NCBI GenBank assembly: GCA_025362255.1
Contig: JANYGY010000037.1
Coordinates: 1 to 6,561 of the forward strand
DNA length: 6,561 nucleotides
Reading direction: 5' to 3'
From: Planctomycetales bacterium
Lineage (GTDB): Bacteria; Planctomycetota; UBA11346
Positions 1 to 5,383 of the stretch are shown here, in pieces (position 1 is the stretch's first letter; every line of letters starts with the position of its first letter). Made by a program: the position numbers and the translations under genes. A model generated the notes under the pieces. It made no database searches. It was not told the DNA's origin and saw only the letters and a program-made list of their open reading frames with translations.

Positions 1-483
1 GTCTGGGCACAGATCCGGATCTGTTGCTCTTACCTTTTCCGTGTGCTGGCCCCAATCGGGATTGAAAGATGCGGCATGTCCCTCGGGCCAAGGGTAATCA
101 GCCGCACATTGGGCAATCTTAATAGTTCCTACATATGGATAAATCATTCCATTTACTGTAGTATTGCAGACAAACCCCATATGATTATTCTGTTTACCTT
201 GATAGTAATTCCATGCGCCCATTATTACATACGGCATTTCACCACGGTTGTCCGCAGCATACATTAAAATTCCCAACACGGTCTGCTTTTGGCGATTCAC
301 GCACACATTGCCAGTGGCGATGAATTTGATGTATCCAATGGTGGGAATGAGCAGCGAGAGGAGAATCGCGATGATGGTGATGACCACCAATAATTCGATT
401 AAGGTGAAGCCACGCGTGCCGTCCCCAAATCGGTGAAAGCCAGCAATAGTAGGTCTATTTTTAGGTATAAATTTGGTGTGCAT
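1..483 (-). CDS. Prepilin-type N-terminal cleavage/methylation domain protein (C-terminus outside window)
   Basis: The minus strand is open from ATG at 483 to base 1 with no stop, giving the first 161 residues. After a short basic leader (residues 1-24, rich in K/R/H) comes the type IV pilin/pseudopilin signal GFTLIELLVVITIIAILL (residues 25-42). Peptidase cleavage is expected after G25, leaving F26 as the N-methylated residue, and E30 is the conserved Glu at mature position 5. The hydrophobic helix runs to about residue 47 and is followed by a mixed, Tyr/Asn-rich, cysteine-containing segment with the phrase 'LMYAADNRGEMP' common in Lentisphaerae and Verrucomicrobia pseudopilins. A weak Shine-Dalgarno GGAAA (complement of 489-493) lies 5 bases before the start. 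No pilus or secretion genes are adjacent, so this looks like one of the orphan pseudopilin paralogues typical of PVC genomes; they are thought to be exported and inner-membrane anchored, but their role is unknown. Base composition is more AT-rich than the glycosidase genes. Confidence 0.9.
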   Translation of the reverse strand, partial: MHTKFIPKNRPTIAGFHRFGDGTRGFTLIELLVVITIIAILLSLLIPTIGYIKFIATGNVCVNRQKQTVLGILMYAADNRGEMPYVIMGAWNYYQGKQNNHMGFVCNTTVNGMIYPYVGTIKIAQCAADYPWPEGHAASFNPDWGQHTEKVRATDPDLCPD

Positions 484-502
484 GACAGTTTCCAATCGCT
501 TG

Positions 503-508
503 ATAATA
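503..508 (-). promoter_or_regulatory. Possible -10 box for the prepilin gene
   Basis: The complement of these bases reads TATTAT, five of six matches to the sigma-70 -10 consensus. It lies about 20 bases before the minus-strand start codon, which leaves room for a short leader carrying the GGAAA ribosome site. I see no good -35 hexamer at the expected distance, so this is tentative. Confidence 0.25.
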
Positions 509-551
509 TCACGGCTTGGGCTTTAGGGAAGACCCTGTTTGATGCACCTGA

Positions 552-566
552 TTTCAACGCTTGAAA
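552..566. promoter_or_regulatory. Perfect inverted repeat, operator-like
   Basis: TTTCAA-cgc-TTGAAA is a perfect 6-bp inverted repeat around a 3-base centre. Its size and symmetry resemble sites bound by dimeric helix-turn-helix regulators (the half sites recall LacI-family operators). It lies about 70 bases upstream of the prepilin start. No regulator gene is in the window, so the role is inferred from shape alone. Confidence 0.3.
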
Positions 567-609
567 GAGACGACGATTTTACCATTCAGCGGGCTCGCAG
601 CAACAATGC

Positions 610-626
610 ACTACGTTTTTCGTAGT
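610..626. repeat. Perfect inverted repeat ACTACG-ttttt-CGTAGT
   Basis: A perfect 6-bp inverted repeat around five T residues, lying mid-way in the divergent intergenic region. As RNA it would form a small hairpin with a U5 loop; as DNA it could be an operator half-site pair. There is no T-tract after the stem on either strand, so it is not a standard terminator. Confidence 0.35.
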
Positions 627-825
627 ACTTGTTATTACTATACTTGAATCGGCATGGAAAAGAGGCTTAGATATTGCGAAAATGGCTATTGAAGTTCATT
701 ACATCGACAACTGGATTATTCGTTGGCAAACCACGTTGGCAAATCAACTGGCTTTTGACGACGGCAAAATTGAGGGTAACATACCTCTCGCCTGGGCCGT
801 TTAAAACCATGAAGGGTTTGCGTTG

Positions 826-846
826 CGAAATCCGTTTCGGATTTCG
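826..846. repeat. Perfect 9-bp inverted repeat with 3-base loop
   Basis: CGAAATCCG-ttt-CGGATTTCG is the strongest palindrome of this intergenic region. It is centred about 45 bases upstream of the candidate -10 box of the gene at 935. It could be an operator for that gene or a hairpin in a transcript crossing the region. It lacks a following T-run, so a terminator role is weakly supported. Confidence 0.45.
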
Positions 847-867
847 GCCTTAATGGAACTTTCTGTC

Positions 868-896
868 TTGTGGCTGGGATTCCGTCTGATTATCTT
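868..896 (+). promoter_or_regulatory. Candidate sigma-70 promoter for the membrane protein gene
   Basis: TTGTGG (868-873) and TATCTT (891-896) are separated by exactly 17 bases, matching the consensus at 3/6 and 4/6 positions. Transcription would start near 903, giving a leader of roughly 30 bases that includes the ribosome site GAAGG at 921-925. The match is moderate and not tested. Confidence 0.35.
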
Positions 897-934
897 TTAT
901 TTGCTCTCTTTTCTAGGTTTGAAGGTTTTATAAA

Positions 935-1387
935 ATGTCTTTTTTCCAAAATCACTCTAAAATCGTTGGAATTATCTGCATCCTCTCCTTGGGAATTCTT
1001 GCGACGGTTACGTTTTTGCAGGTTCGCGACACCGAGCCTCAAAAGGGACTTAAGACCGGGGTCTGGACGATCACTGGTGCACTGCAAGCTACACCAAATC
1101 GCATCGCTGATCTGCCTAACGTTGCCCACCTTGCCCACCTTGCCGATCTCGCTTCGTTCGAGGTCGTTCAGTCGGAGCACGGAGGCGTCGCGATCAATGT
1201 GATTCTAAATTATCGCACCGGTCCAGCGGTTACCCTCGTGGGCAGCACCGAGATGTTGCCCGGGTACATTCAGACAGACCTCACCGATGAAACGGGAGCA
1301 AAGGTCCGCCTTACTTTCAGTCAAAAAGAGGCAAACCTCCCGGTCGAAATCAGTGATGGCCGTAACCTGGTACATGCCGTGCAATGA
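935..1387 (+). CDS. Unrecognised single-pass membrane-anchored protein, 150 aa
   Basis: I do not recognise this protein. The ATG at 935 is preceded by GAAGG (921-925) at a 9-base spacing, which supports this start. Residues 1-9 are polar with one Lys, residues 10-30 form a strongly hydrophobic helix (IVGIICILSLGILATVTFLQV), and the remaining 120 residues are hydrophilic and predicted to be outside the cytoplasm with an N-in orientation. There is no lipobox cysteine after the helix and no pilin-type GFTLIE motif, so a plain signal anchor is most likely; cleavage as a signal peptide cannot be excluded. Residues 57-73 contain a short Leu/Ala/His repeat (ADLPNVAHLAHLADLA) encoded by a 9-base tandem repeat. 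The C-terminal half alternates hydrophobic and polar residues in a way that suggests beta strands. It precedes the GH106-like gene by 215 bases on the same strand, but no functional link is evident. Confidence 0.65.
   Translation: MSFFQNHSKIVGIICILSLGILATVTFLQVRDTEPQKGLKTGVWTITGALQATPNRIADLPNVAHLAHLADLASFEVVQSEHGGVAINVILNYRTGPAVTLVGSTEMLPGYIQTDLTDETGAKVRLTFSQKEANLPVEISDGRNLVHAVQ
1122..1148 (+). repeat. Short 9-base tandem repeat inside the 150-aa gene
   Basis: TTGCCCACC occurs twice in tandem (1122-1130, 1131-1139), followed by a diverged third unit TTGCCGATC (1140-1148). The period is a multiple of three and encodes LAH-LAH-LAD, so copy-number change would keep the reading frame. Slippage during replication is the likely origin. 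Confidence 0.6.
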
Positions 1388-1468
1388 TCGAATGGTTCCT
1401 CTTAGAACGGCACAATTGTTGAATTGGCGGGGCTCCATGGAGCATCTCCCTATCGTCTAATGACCTGC

Positions 1469-1497
1469 TGAGACCGAACCCTGAGGGTGGGGTCTCA
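1469..1497 (+). terminator. Hairpin after the 150-aa gene, possible terminator without T-tract
   Basis: TGAGACC (1469-1475) pairs with GGTCTCA (1491-1497), and inside it ACCC (1478-1481) pairs with GGGT (1485-1488) across a 3-base loop, leaving a small two-by-two internal loop. The stem lies 82 bases past the stop codon. The downstream bases (aggcaataaac) lack a T-run, so intrinsic termination would be weak; mRNA 3'-end protection or a regulatory role is equally possible. Confidence 0.35.
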
Positions 1498-1580
1498 AGG
1501 CAATAAACTACCTTACCAATAAATTAATTGGCAATTTCGACCTAGTAGTCGGCCCCAGTCTGAGCATTGCTGAACGCGGC

Positions 1581-1602
1581 GGATGCAAGGTACTGTGCAT
1601 CC
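1581..1602 (+). promoter_or_regulatory. Hairpin with ribosome site in its loop, abutting the GH106-like start codon
   Basis: GGATGCA (1581-1587) and TGCATCC (1596-1602) form a perfect 7-bp stem with the 8-base loop AGGTACTG. The only Shine-Dalgarno-like bases for the downstream gene, AAGG (1587-1590), lie at the top of the stem and in the loop, and the stem ends exactly at the base before ATG 1603. Folding would hold the start codon next to a stem and may affect ribosome binding. As DNA, the same symmetry could be a protein-binding site. Confidence 0.45.
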
Positions 1603-4600
1603 ATGCCTCTCTACCCGGATTCCGCCACTCCTAGTCTATCGCCCACGCTGTTCGCTCAGCCGAATGCCCGCTATCGCGGGGCGCCGTTCTGGAGCTGGAA
1701 CGGGGCGCTGGAACAAGGTCGGTTGTTTGACCAGATCGAAGAATTCCGGCGCATGGGCCTAGGTGGCTTCCACATGCATCCGCGCACCGGGTTGACGACG
1801 GAATACCTGGGCACCGAATTCATGTCGTTGGTTAAGAGCTGCACCGAGCGCGCCAAGGAGCGCGGGATGTTGGCGTGGTTGTATGATGAAGACCGCTGGC
1901 CTTCGGGCTTCGCGGGCGGATTGGTCACCAAGGATCATCCTGAATTGGCGTGGCAATTCCTGGTCTTGTCGCGCGCACCGGATGCCGAATTCAAACCCCG
2001 CACCGACGGCTTGCGTCACATCGATGTGTGGCGTCAGGGTGGTGGTCGCTTGGTGGCGCGTTTCGCGCTGACTTTTTCTGCGGGTGCGATGGCGCGCTAT
2101 CGTCGCTTAGCTGATGGCGAGACAGCCGCTGCGGATGAACAGCTGTGGTACTGCTATCACGAGATCAACGGTCGCGCTAATTGGTTCAACCATGAGCGTT
2201 ATGTCGACTGTCTGAATCCCAAGGCGATCGAGGCGTTTATCGCCGTCACGCATGAGCGTTATCGCGCCGCTGTTGGCGACCACTTCGGCACCACGATTCC
2301 TGCCATCTTCACTGATGAGCCGCAGTTCGTGCGCGCTGATCCGCCGCGCACATCCGGCGATCTGCCCGGCGGCGATCAGGATGTGATCTTGGCGTGGACT
2401 GGCGATTTCGCTGAGACCTACAAGGCGGCTTATCAAGCCGATATTTTTGCAACTTTGCCCGAAGTGCTGTGGCAGTTGCCGGGCGATGCGCCGTCGCTGG
2501 CGCGCTGGCGCTATCATGACCATCGCTCGGAGCGCTTTGCTGCGGCCTTTGCCGACACCCTCGGCGGCTGGTGTGAAAAGCACGGCATCGCACTGACCGG
2601 ACATCTGATGGAGGAGCAGACGCTCCACAGCCAGATCCGCGCCGTCGGTGATTCGATGCGCAGTTATCGTGGCTTCCAGCTGCCAGGCATCGACATGCTG
2701 TGCGATGCGATCGAGTTCACGACCGCCAAGCAGGCGCAGAGTGCCGTTCGTCAGTACGGCCGCGCCGGCATGACCAGTGAATTGTACGGCGTGACCAACT
2801 GGGATTTCGATTTCACCGGCCACAAACGTCAGGGCGATTGGCAGGCGGCACTGGGCGTGACGGTGCGCGTGCATCACCTCTCGTGGGTAAGCATGGCGGG
2901 CGAAGCCAAGCGTGACTATCCGGCGCCGATCGACGGTCATTCACCGTGGTTTGAGCAGTACCGCGTGGTCGAGGATCATTACGCGCGCCTGAACACCGCG
3001 CTGACCCGCGGCAGTGCTTTGTGTCGCGTCGCGGTGATCCATCCGATTGAATCGATGTGGCTGGCGTGGGGCTCGCTCGACCAGACGGCGGCCGCTCGCG
3101 GACGCCTCGAAAGCGGCTTTCAGGATCTCGCCCGTTGGTTGATCCATGGCACCGTCGATTTCGATTACCTGTGCGAATCGCTGCTGCCGGATTTGAGCAC
3201 CGTGAGCAAAGCGACGCCACTGATCGTCGGCAAGATGGCCTACGACGCGGTGATCTTGCCGACGCTGACCACCATTCGCCGCAGCACGTTGGATCGCCTG
3301 CTGGCATTCCAACAGGCCGGTGGCCGCGTGATCATCGCCGGTCAGGCGCCGACCTTGATCGATGCTCAGCCTGGCGATCTGTCGGCCCTGCTGAAACAGG
3401 CCGTGCTGATTCCCTACACCGCCACCGCGGTGCTGGCCGCGATCGAGCCGCAACGCGATGTGCGCGTGGTATCAAACCAGGGCGTGCAGGTCGCTGATCT
3501 GGTGCATCAACTGCGCCGCGACGGCGACTGCCGCTGGCTGTTCATCTGCACCACCAGTCGCGATCGCGCACCGGGCGACGTACGGGTCGAACTGGCTGGA
3601 AGCTGGGATGTCGAGCTGTGGGATACCGCGACTGGCACCGCGCAGTTGCTGCACTCGGATGTCGACAACGGCTGGACTGCTTTTGGCCGCCATCTGCATG
3701 CCGCCGATCACGTGCTGGTGAAACTGCTGCCGCGTGCGACGGCCATCGCCTCACTCACCCAAGCTCCGACGAACTTCTGGTGGGAGCCGCGTTACGCGAT
3801 CACGGATAAAGCCTGGCCGATCACGTTGTCCGAGCCGAACGTGCTGTTGCTGGATCAGGCCTCGTGGAAACTAGATGGCGGAGCCTGGCAGCCGAGCTGC
3901 GAAATTCTGCGCCTCGACAATATGGCACGCGCTCAATTGGGGCTGCCTCCGGTTGATGGCGATATCGCCCAGCCATGGGTCGAGCCGCCGTCGACCGTCG
4001 CTGGTTATGTGACGCTGCGTTTTCCGTTGGTGGTCGAGCACGCCGTGCACGGCGTGCTGCTCGCCTTCGAGCGTGCCGACGTCGCCCAGATCACGCTTGA
4101 TGGCCAACCGGTGCCATCGATCGCGGCTGGCTGGTGGGTCGATCCGGCATTGTCGCAAGTGCGCCTGCCAGACCTGGCGCCAGGAATTCACGAACTGACG
4201 GTTCGCCTGCCGATGGCGTTGACCACGACCCTTGAATGGTTGTATCTGCTCGGGGATTTCGGCGTGACGTTGGGTGTCAGCGGAGCACGCATCACCAAGC
4301 CCGTCCGCGAGCTGTCATTCGGTAGTTGGGGTGGTCAGGGACTGCCCTTCTACGCTGGCAACGTCACCTATCACCTGCAGGCAGTGGTCGACCCATCGGT
4401 TTCGCGGGTCGGCCTGCAATTGAATCAGTGGAGCGGACCGGTGGTCACCACAGCGATCGACGGCGGGGCCGCTTCGACCATCGCCTTCCCACCGTTCCGC
4501 GCCGATCTCGGTGCGGTGCAACCCGGACGTCGCAACCTCGATGTCACCGTGTTCGGCAATCGCGCGAATGCCTTCAGCCAGGTGCATCTGTCGCGTCCCG

Positions 4601-4719
4601 ACTACTCATGGACCGGCCCGAATGCGTGGCGTACCTGGGGTCGTGAGTGGACGGACGACTACCAGCTCGTTCCGATGGGCTTATTGGCACCACCCTGGCT
4701 CATGCAATTGCACGGGTAA
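1603..4719 (+). CDS. GH106-like glycoside hydrolase, putative alpha-L-rhamnosidase, 1038 aa
   Basis: This large enzyme is expected to hydrolyse a terminal sugar, most likely alpha-L-rhamnose, from oligosaccharides. The N-terminal barrel carries APFWSWNGAL (27-36), GLGGFHMHPRTGL (52-64) and WLYDEDRWPSGFAGG (92-106), all typical of GH106-like proteins. Candidate acidic catalytic or metal-binding sites are TDEP (237-240), GHLMEE (333-338) and Glu393 in KQAQSA..YGR..MTSELYG (376-396), matching the family's 'SAAH.YG....AEAF' region. Residues about 474-580 form a flavodoxin/GATase-like domain (VAVIHP, YDAVILPTL, GGRVIIAG). Residues about 790-1038 look like beta-sandwich modules ending in the family-like 'YQLVPMGLL'. 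Length fits the family. I chose ATG 1603 over an in-frame TTG at 1567 because only the former has AAGG upstream (12-base spacing). No signal peptide is visible, so cytoplasmic action is inferred. Substrate is uncertain: related GH2/GH42-like enzymes have other specificities. Confidence 0.85.
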   Translation: MPLYPDSATPSLSPTLFAQPNARYRGAPFWSWNGALEQGRLFDQIEEFRRMGLGGFHMHPRTGLTTEYLGTEFMSLVKSCTERAKERGMLAWLYDEDRWPSGFAGGLVTKDHPELAWQFLVLSRAPDAEFKPRTDGLRHIDVWRQGGGRLVARFALTFSAGAMARYRRLADGETAAADEQLWYCYHEINGRANWFNHERYVDCLNPKAIEAFIAVTHERYRAAVGDHFGTTIPAIFTDEPQFVRADPPRTSGDLPGGDQDVILAWTGDFAETYKAAYQADIFATLPEVLWQLPGDAPSLARWRYHDHRSERFAAAFADTLGGWCEKHGIALTGHLMEEQTLHSQIRAVGDSMRSYRGFQLPGIDMLCDAIEFTTAKQAQSAVRQYGRAGMTSELYGVTNWDFDFTGHKRQGDWQAALGVTVRVHHLSWVSMAGEAKRDYPAPIDGHSPWFEQYRVVEDHYARLNTALTRGSALCRVAVIHPIESMWLAWGSLDQTAAARGRLESGFQDLARWLIHGTVDFDYLCESLLPDLSTVSKATPLIVGKMAYDAVILPTLTTIRRSTLDRLLAFQQAGGRVIIAGQAPTLIDAQPGDLSALLKQAVLIPYTATAVLAAIEPQRDVRVVSNQGVQVADLVHQLRRDGDCRWLFICTTSRDRAPGDVRVELAGSWDVELWDTATGTAQLLHSDVDNGWTAFGRHLHAADHVLVKLLPRATAIASLTQAPTNFWWEPRYAITDKAWPITLSEPNVLLLDQASWKLDGGAWQPSCEILRLDNMARAQLGLPPVDGDIAQPWVEPPSTVAGYVTLRFPLVVEHAVHGVLLAFERADVAQITLDGQPVPSIAAGWWVDPALSQVRLPDLAPGIHELTVRLPMALTTTLEWLYLLGDFGVTLGVSGARITKPVRELSFGSWGGQGLPFYAGNVTYHLQAVVDPSVSRVGLQLNQWSGPVVTTAIDGGAASTIAFPPFRADLGAVQPGRRNLDVTVFGNRANAFSQVHLSRPDYSWTGPNAWRTWGREWTDDYQLVPMGLLAPPWLMQLHG

Positions 4720-4750
4720 AAAATCGCAGCTGCACCCCATATGTGGTGTT

Positions 4751-4793
4751 GCACGAGGCTTGAAATGGTGTGAGCCATTCCATCGCCTCGTGC
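4751..4793 (+). terminator. Large composite hairpin downstream of the GH106-like gene
   Basis: GCACGAGGC (4751-4759) pairs perfectly with GCCTCGTGC (4785-4793). Inside, AATGG (4764-4768) pairs with CCATT (4775-4779) around a 6-base loop. The outer stem begins 32 bases after the TAA stop, a usual place for a terminator, but the following bases (gtcttgccta) include no T-run. It may act as a Rho-independent-like stop, a 3'-end stabiliser, or be a fragment of the repeat family that starts 26 bases later. Confidence 0.4.
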
Positions 4794-4818
4794 GTCTTGC
4801 CTATGGGGCGCATTTCCA

Positions 4819-4927
4819 AACATGACGCCATGCGGCGTTTCTTCAGAACGCGAATAGTGCCCGGATTTCTGTTCCCAGGGCGTTGCCCTGGGCTGGTATG
4901 CCTGGCCCCTTTGGGGCTCAATGCACC
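4819..4927 (+). repeat. Structured interspersed repeat, copy A
   Basis: This copy matches copy B (5174-5282) over 109 bases with four differences, all transitions. It contains three successive hairpins: GCGTTT-cttca-GAACGC (4835-4851, closing with a G-U wobble), CCCAGGGC-gtt-GCCCTGGG (4874-4892) and GCCCC-ttt-GGGGC (4905-4917). Its minus-strand translation includes SPKGARHTSPGQRPGNR, a phrase I recall from many spurious hypothetical proteins in PVC-type genomes. No transposase or target-site duplication is visible, so the means of spread is unknown. Confidence 0.85.
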
Positions 4928-5065
4928 TCTCTCTTCCTCTCTCATAGCTGAGACGTACCGCCTACCATTGTTTCGCCCTATTTGCTGCTTCGATTTTCCT
5001 TAACCATTTTTGGTGGCTGACTCAAGTGTCGTTGTTGCGGGCATAGCATCTTAGAAAAAATATAT

Positions 5066-5155
5066 CCCGCCCCAACGGGGCAATGCATACCAGCCCAGAG
5101 TGCAACTCTGGGAAAGACGTCAGGCATGGAAATGCGTTCTGAAGGAACGCCGCAT
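5066..5155 (-). repeat. Structured interspersed repeat, copy C (inverted, diverged)
   Basis: Read on the minus strand, this copy has the same order of three hairpins as copies A and B: GCGTTC/GAACGC (5134-5150), CCCAGAGT/ACTCTGGG (5094-5112) and GCCCC/GGGGC (5069-5081). A 22-base segment (5134-5155) is the exact reverse complement of 5185-5206 in copy B, while the linker between the first and second hairpins is unrelated in sequence. The middle hairpin differs from A/B at two base pairs, both changed on both sides so that pairing is kept. Confidence 0.8.
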
Positions 5156-5173
5156 AGCAGTGGTATAGATGGT

Positions 5174-5282
5174 AACATGACGCCATGCGGCGTTCCTTCA
5201 GAACGCGAATAGTGCTCGGGTTTCTGTTCCCAGGGCGTTGCCCTGGGCTGGTATGCCCGGCCCCTTTGGGGCTCAATGCACC
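5174..5282 (+). repeat. Structured interspersed repeat, copy B
   Basis: This direct copy is about 96% identical to copy A (105 of 109 bases by eye). Its hairpins are GCGTTC-cttca-GAACGC (5190-5206), CCCAGGGC-gtt-GCCCTGGG (5229-5247) and GCCCC-ttt-GGGGC (5260-5272). A competing stem, ACGCC-atgc-GGCGT (5180-5193), shares bases with the first hairpin. It lies head to head with copy C and ends about 100 bases before the fucosidase start, so it is close to, or just upstream of, that gene's promoter. Confidence 0.85.
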
Positions 5283-5312
5283 ACTCTCATAATCGAGACT
5301 TTTCGCTTACTC

Positions 5313-5341
5313 TTGATCGCCAAATTTTTTCGGTGTAGATG
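5313..5341 (+). promoter_or_regulatory. Weak candidate promoter for the fucosidase-like gene
   Basis: TTGATC (5313-5318) and TAGATG (5336-5341) are 17 bases apart, with 4/6 and 3/6 consensus matches. Transcription would start near 5348, leaving a leader of about 36 bases. The -10 box overlaps the palindrome at 5337-5346, as expected if a repressor controls it, but both signals are short. Confidence 0.25.
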
Positions 5342-5346
5342 CATCT
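5337..5346. promoter_or_regulatory. Perfect 10-base palindrome AGATGCATCT
   Basis: This perfect palindrome sits 37 bases before the fucosidase-like start codon and overlaps the candidate -10 box. Its half-site GATGCA also forms the arms of the inverted repeat at 1581-1602 upstream of the other glycosidase gene. A shared regulator is possible, but six-base half-sites can coincide by chance. Confidence 0.25.
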
Positions 5347-5383
5347 GTTTTTAAAAAATGACATGATATCTTTGGAAGTACCT

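Larger units (their letters stand above)
484..934. other. Divergent intergenic region (451 bases) with palindromes and a direct repeat
   Basis: This region separates two divergently transcribed genes and has no convincing gene. The only notable reading frame is a 40-codon one at 682-804 (plus), which lacks a properly spaced ribosome site and resembles nothing I recognise; it could be a gene remnant. The region holds three perfect inverted repeats (552-566, 610-626, 826-846) and a 10-base direct repeat, CGTTGGCAAA, at 721-730 and (one base shorter at neither end) 734-743, a 13-base period. A candidate promoter for the rightward gene lies at its right end. Composition is AT-rich compared with the glycosidase genes. 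Confidence 0.6.
1388..1602. other. Leader/intergenic region upstream of the GH106-like gene
   Basis: These 215 bases carry no gene but are rich in inverted repeats: CAATT-gttg-AATTG (1413-1426), the perfect 12-base palindrome GCTCCATGGAGC (1432-1443), a two-part hairpin (1469-1497), CCAAT-aaatta-ATTGG (1516-1531) and a hairpin touching the start codon (1581-1602). I find no convincing sigma-70 promoter here; transcription could begin in this region from a non-consensus promoter or continue from the upstream gene. Confidence 0.5.
4720..5383. other. Repeat-rich intergenic region between the two glycosidase genes
   Basis: These 664 bases contain no supported gene. In order they hold an imperfect 16-base palindrome (CACCCCAT/ATGTGGTG, 4733-4748), a large hairpin (4751-4793), repeat copy A (4819-4927), a featureless AT-leaning stretch (about 4932-5065), inverted repeat copy C (5066-5155), repeat copy B (5174-5282) and the promoter region of the fucosidase gene. 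Reading frames of 60-85 codons occur on both strands here but follow the repeats and have no ribosome sites, so I treat them as spurious. Confidence 0.75.

Noticed and set aside
43..436. Plus-strand open frames across the first 440 bases
   Set aside because: They lie opposite the minus-strand prepilin frame, which carries an unmistakable GFTLIELLVVI signal; the plus-strand peptides show no family features.
682..804. 40-codon plus-strand frame in the divergent intergenic region
   Set aside because: No properly spaced ribosome site, no recognisable motif, and it contains a short direct repeat; a gene remnant is possible but unsupported.
890..1202. Overlapping frames on both strands over the 150-aa gene
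   Set aside because: The frame at 935 has the better ribosome site and a clear membrane helix; the alternatives are low-complexity shadows of the same tandem repeat.
1567..1602. TTG at 1567 as the start of the GH106-like gene
   Set aside because: No Shine-Dalgarno precedes it, and it adds 12 residues with no family similarity that would also cross the hairpin next to ATG 1603.
2107..2940. 277-codon minus-strand frame within the GH106-like gene
   Set aside because: It is the antisense shadow of a GC-rich gene; the plus-strand frame has family motifs throughout, while this one has none.
4700..5276. Reading frames of 60-85 codons on both strands in the repeat region
   Set aside because: They follow the structured repeats, lack ribosome sites, and the same peptide appears wherever the repeat does, so they are judged spurious translations.
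5066..5282. CRISPR array
   Set aside because: Only three copies, one inverted and diverged, about 90-109 bp each with unequal spacing; this does not fit short direct repeats with uniform spacers.
4819..5282. Insertion sequence bounded by copies A and B
   Set aside because: The 250 bases between the direct copies contain no transposase and no target-site duplication is visible; they look like independent repeat copies.
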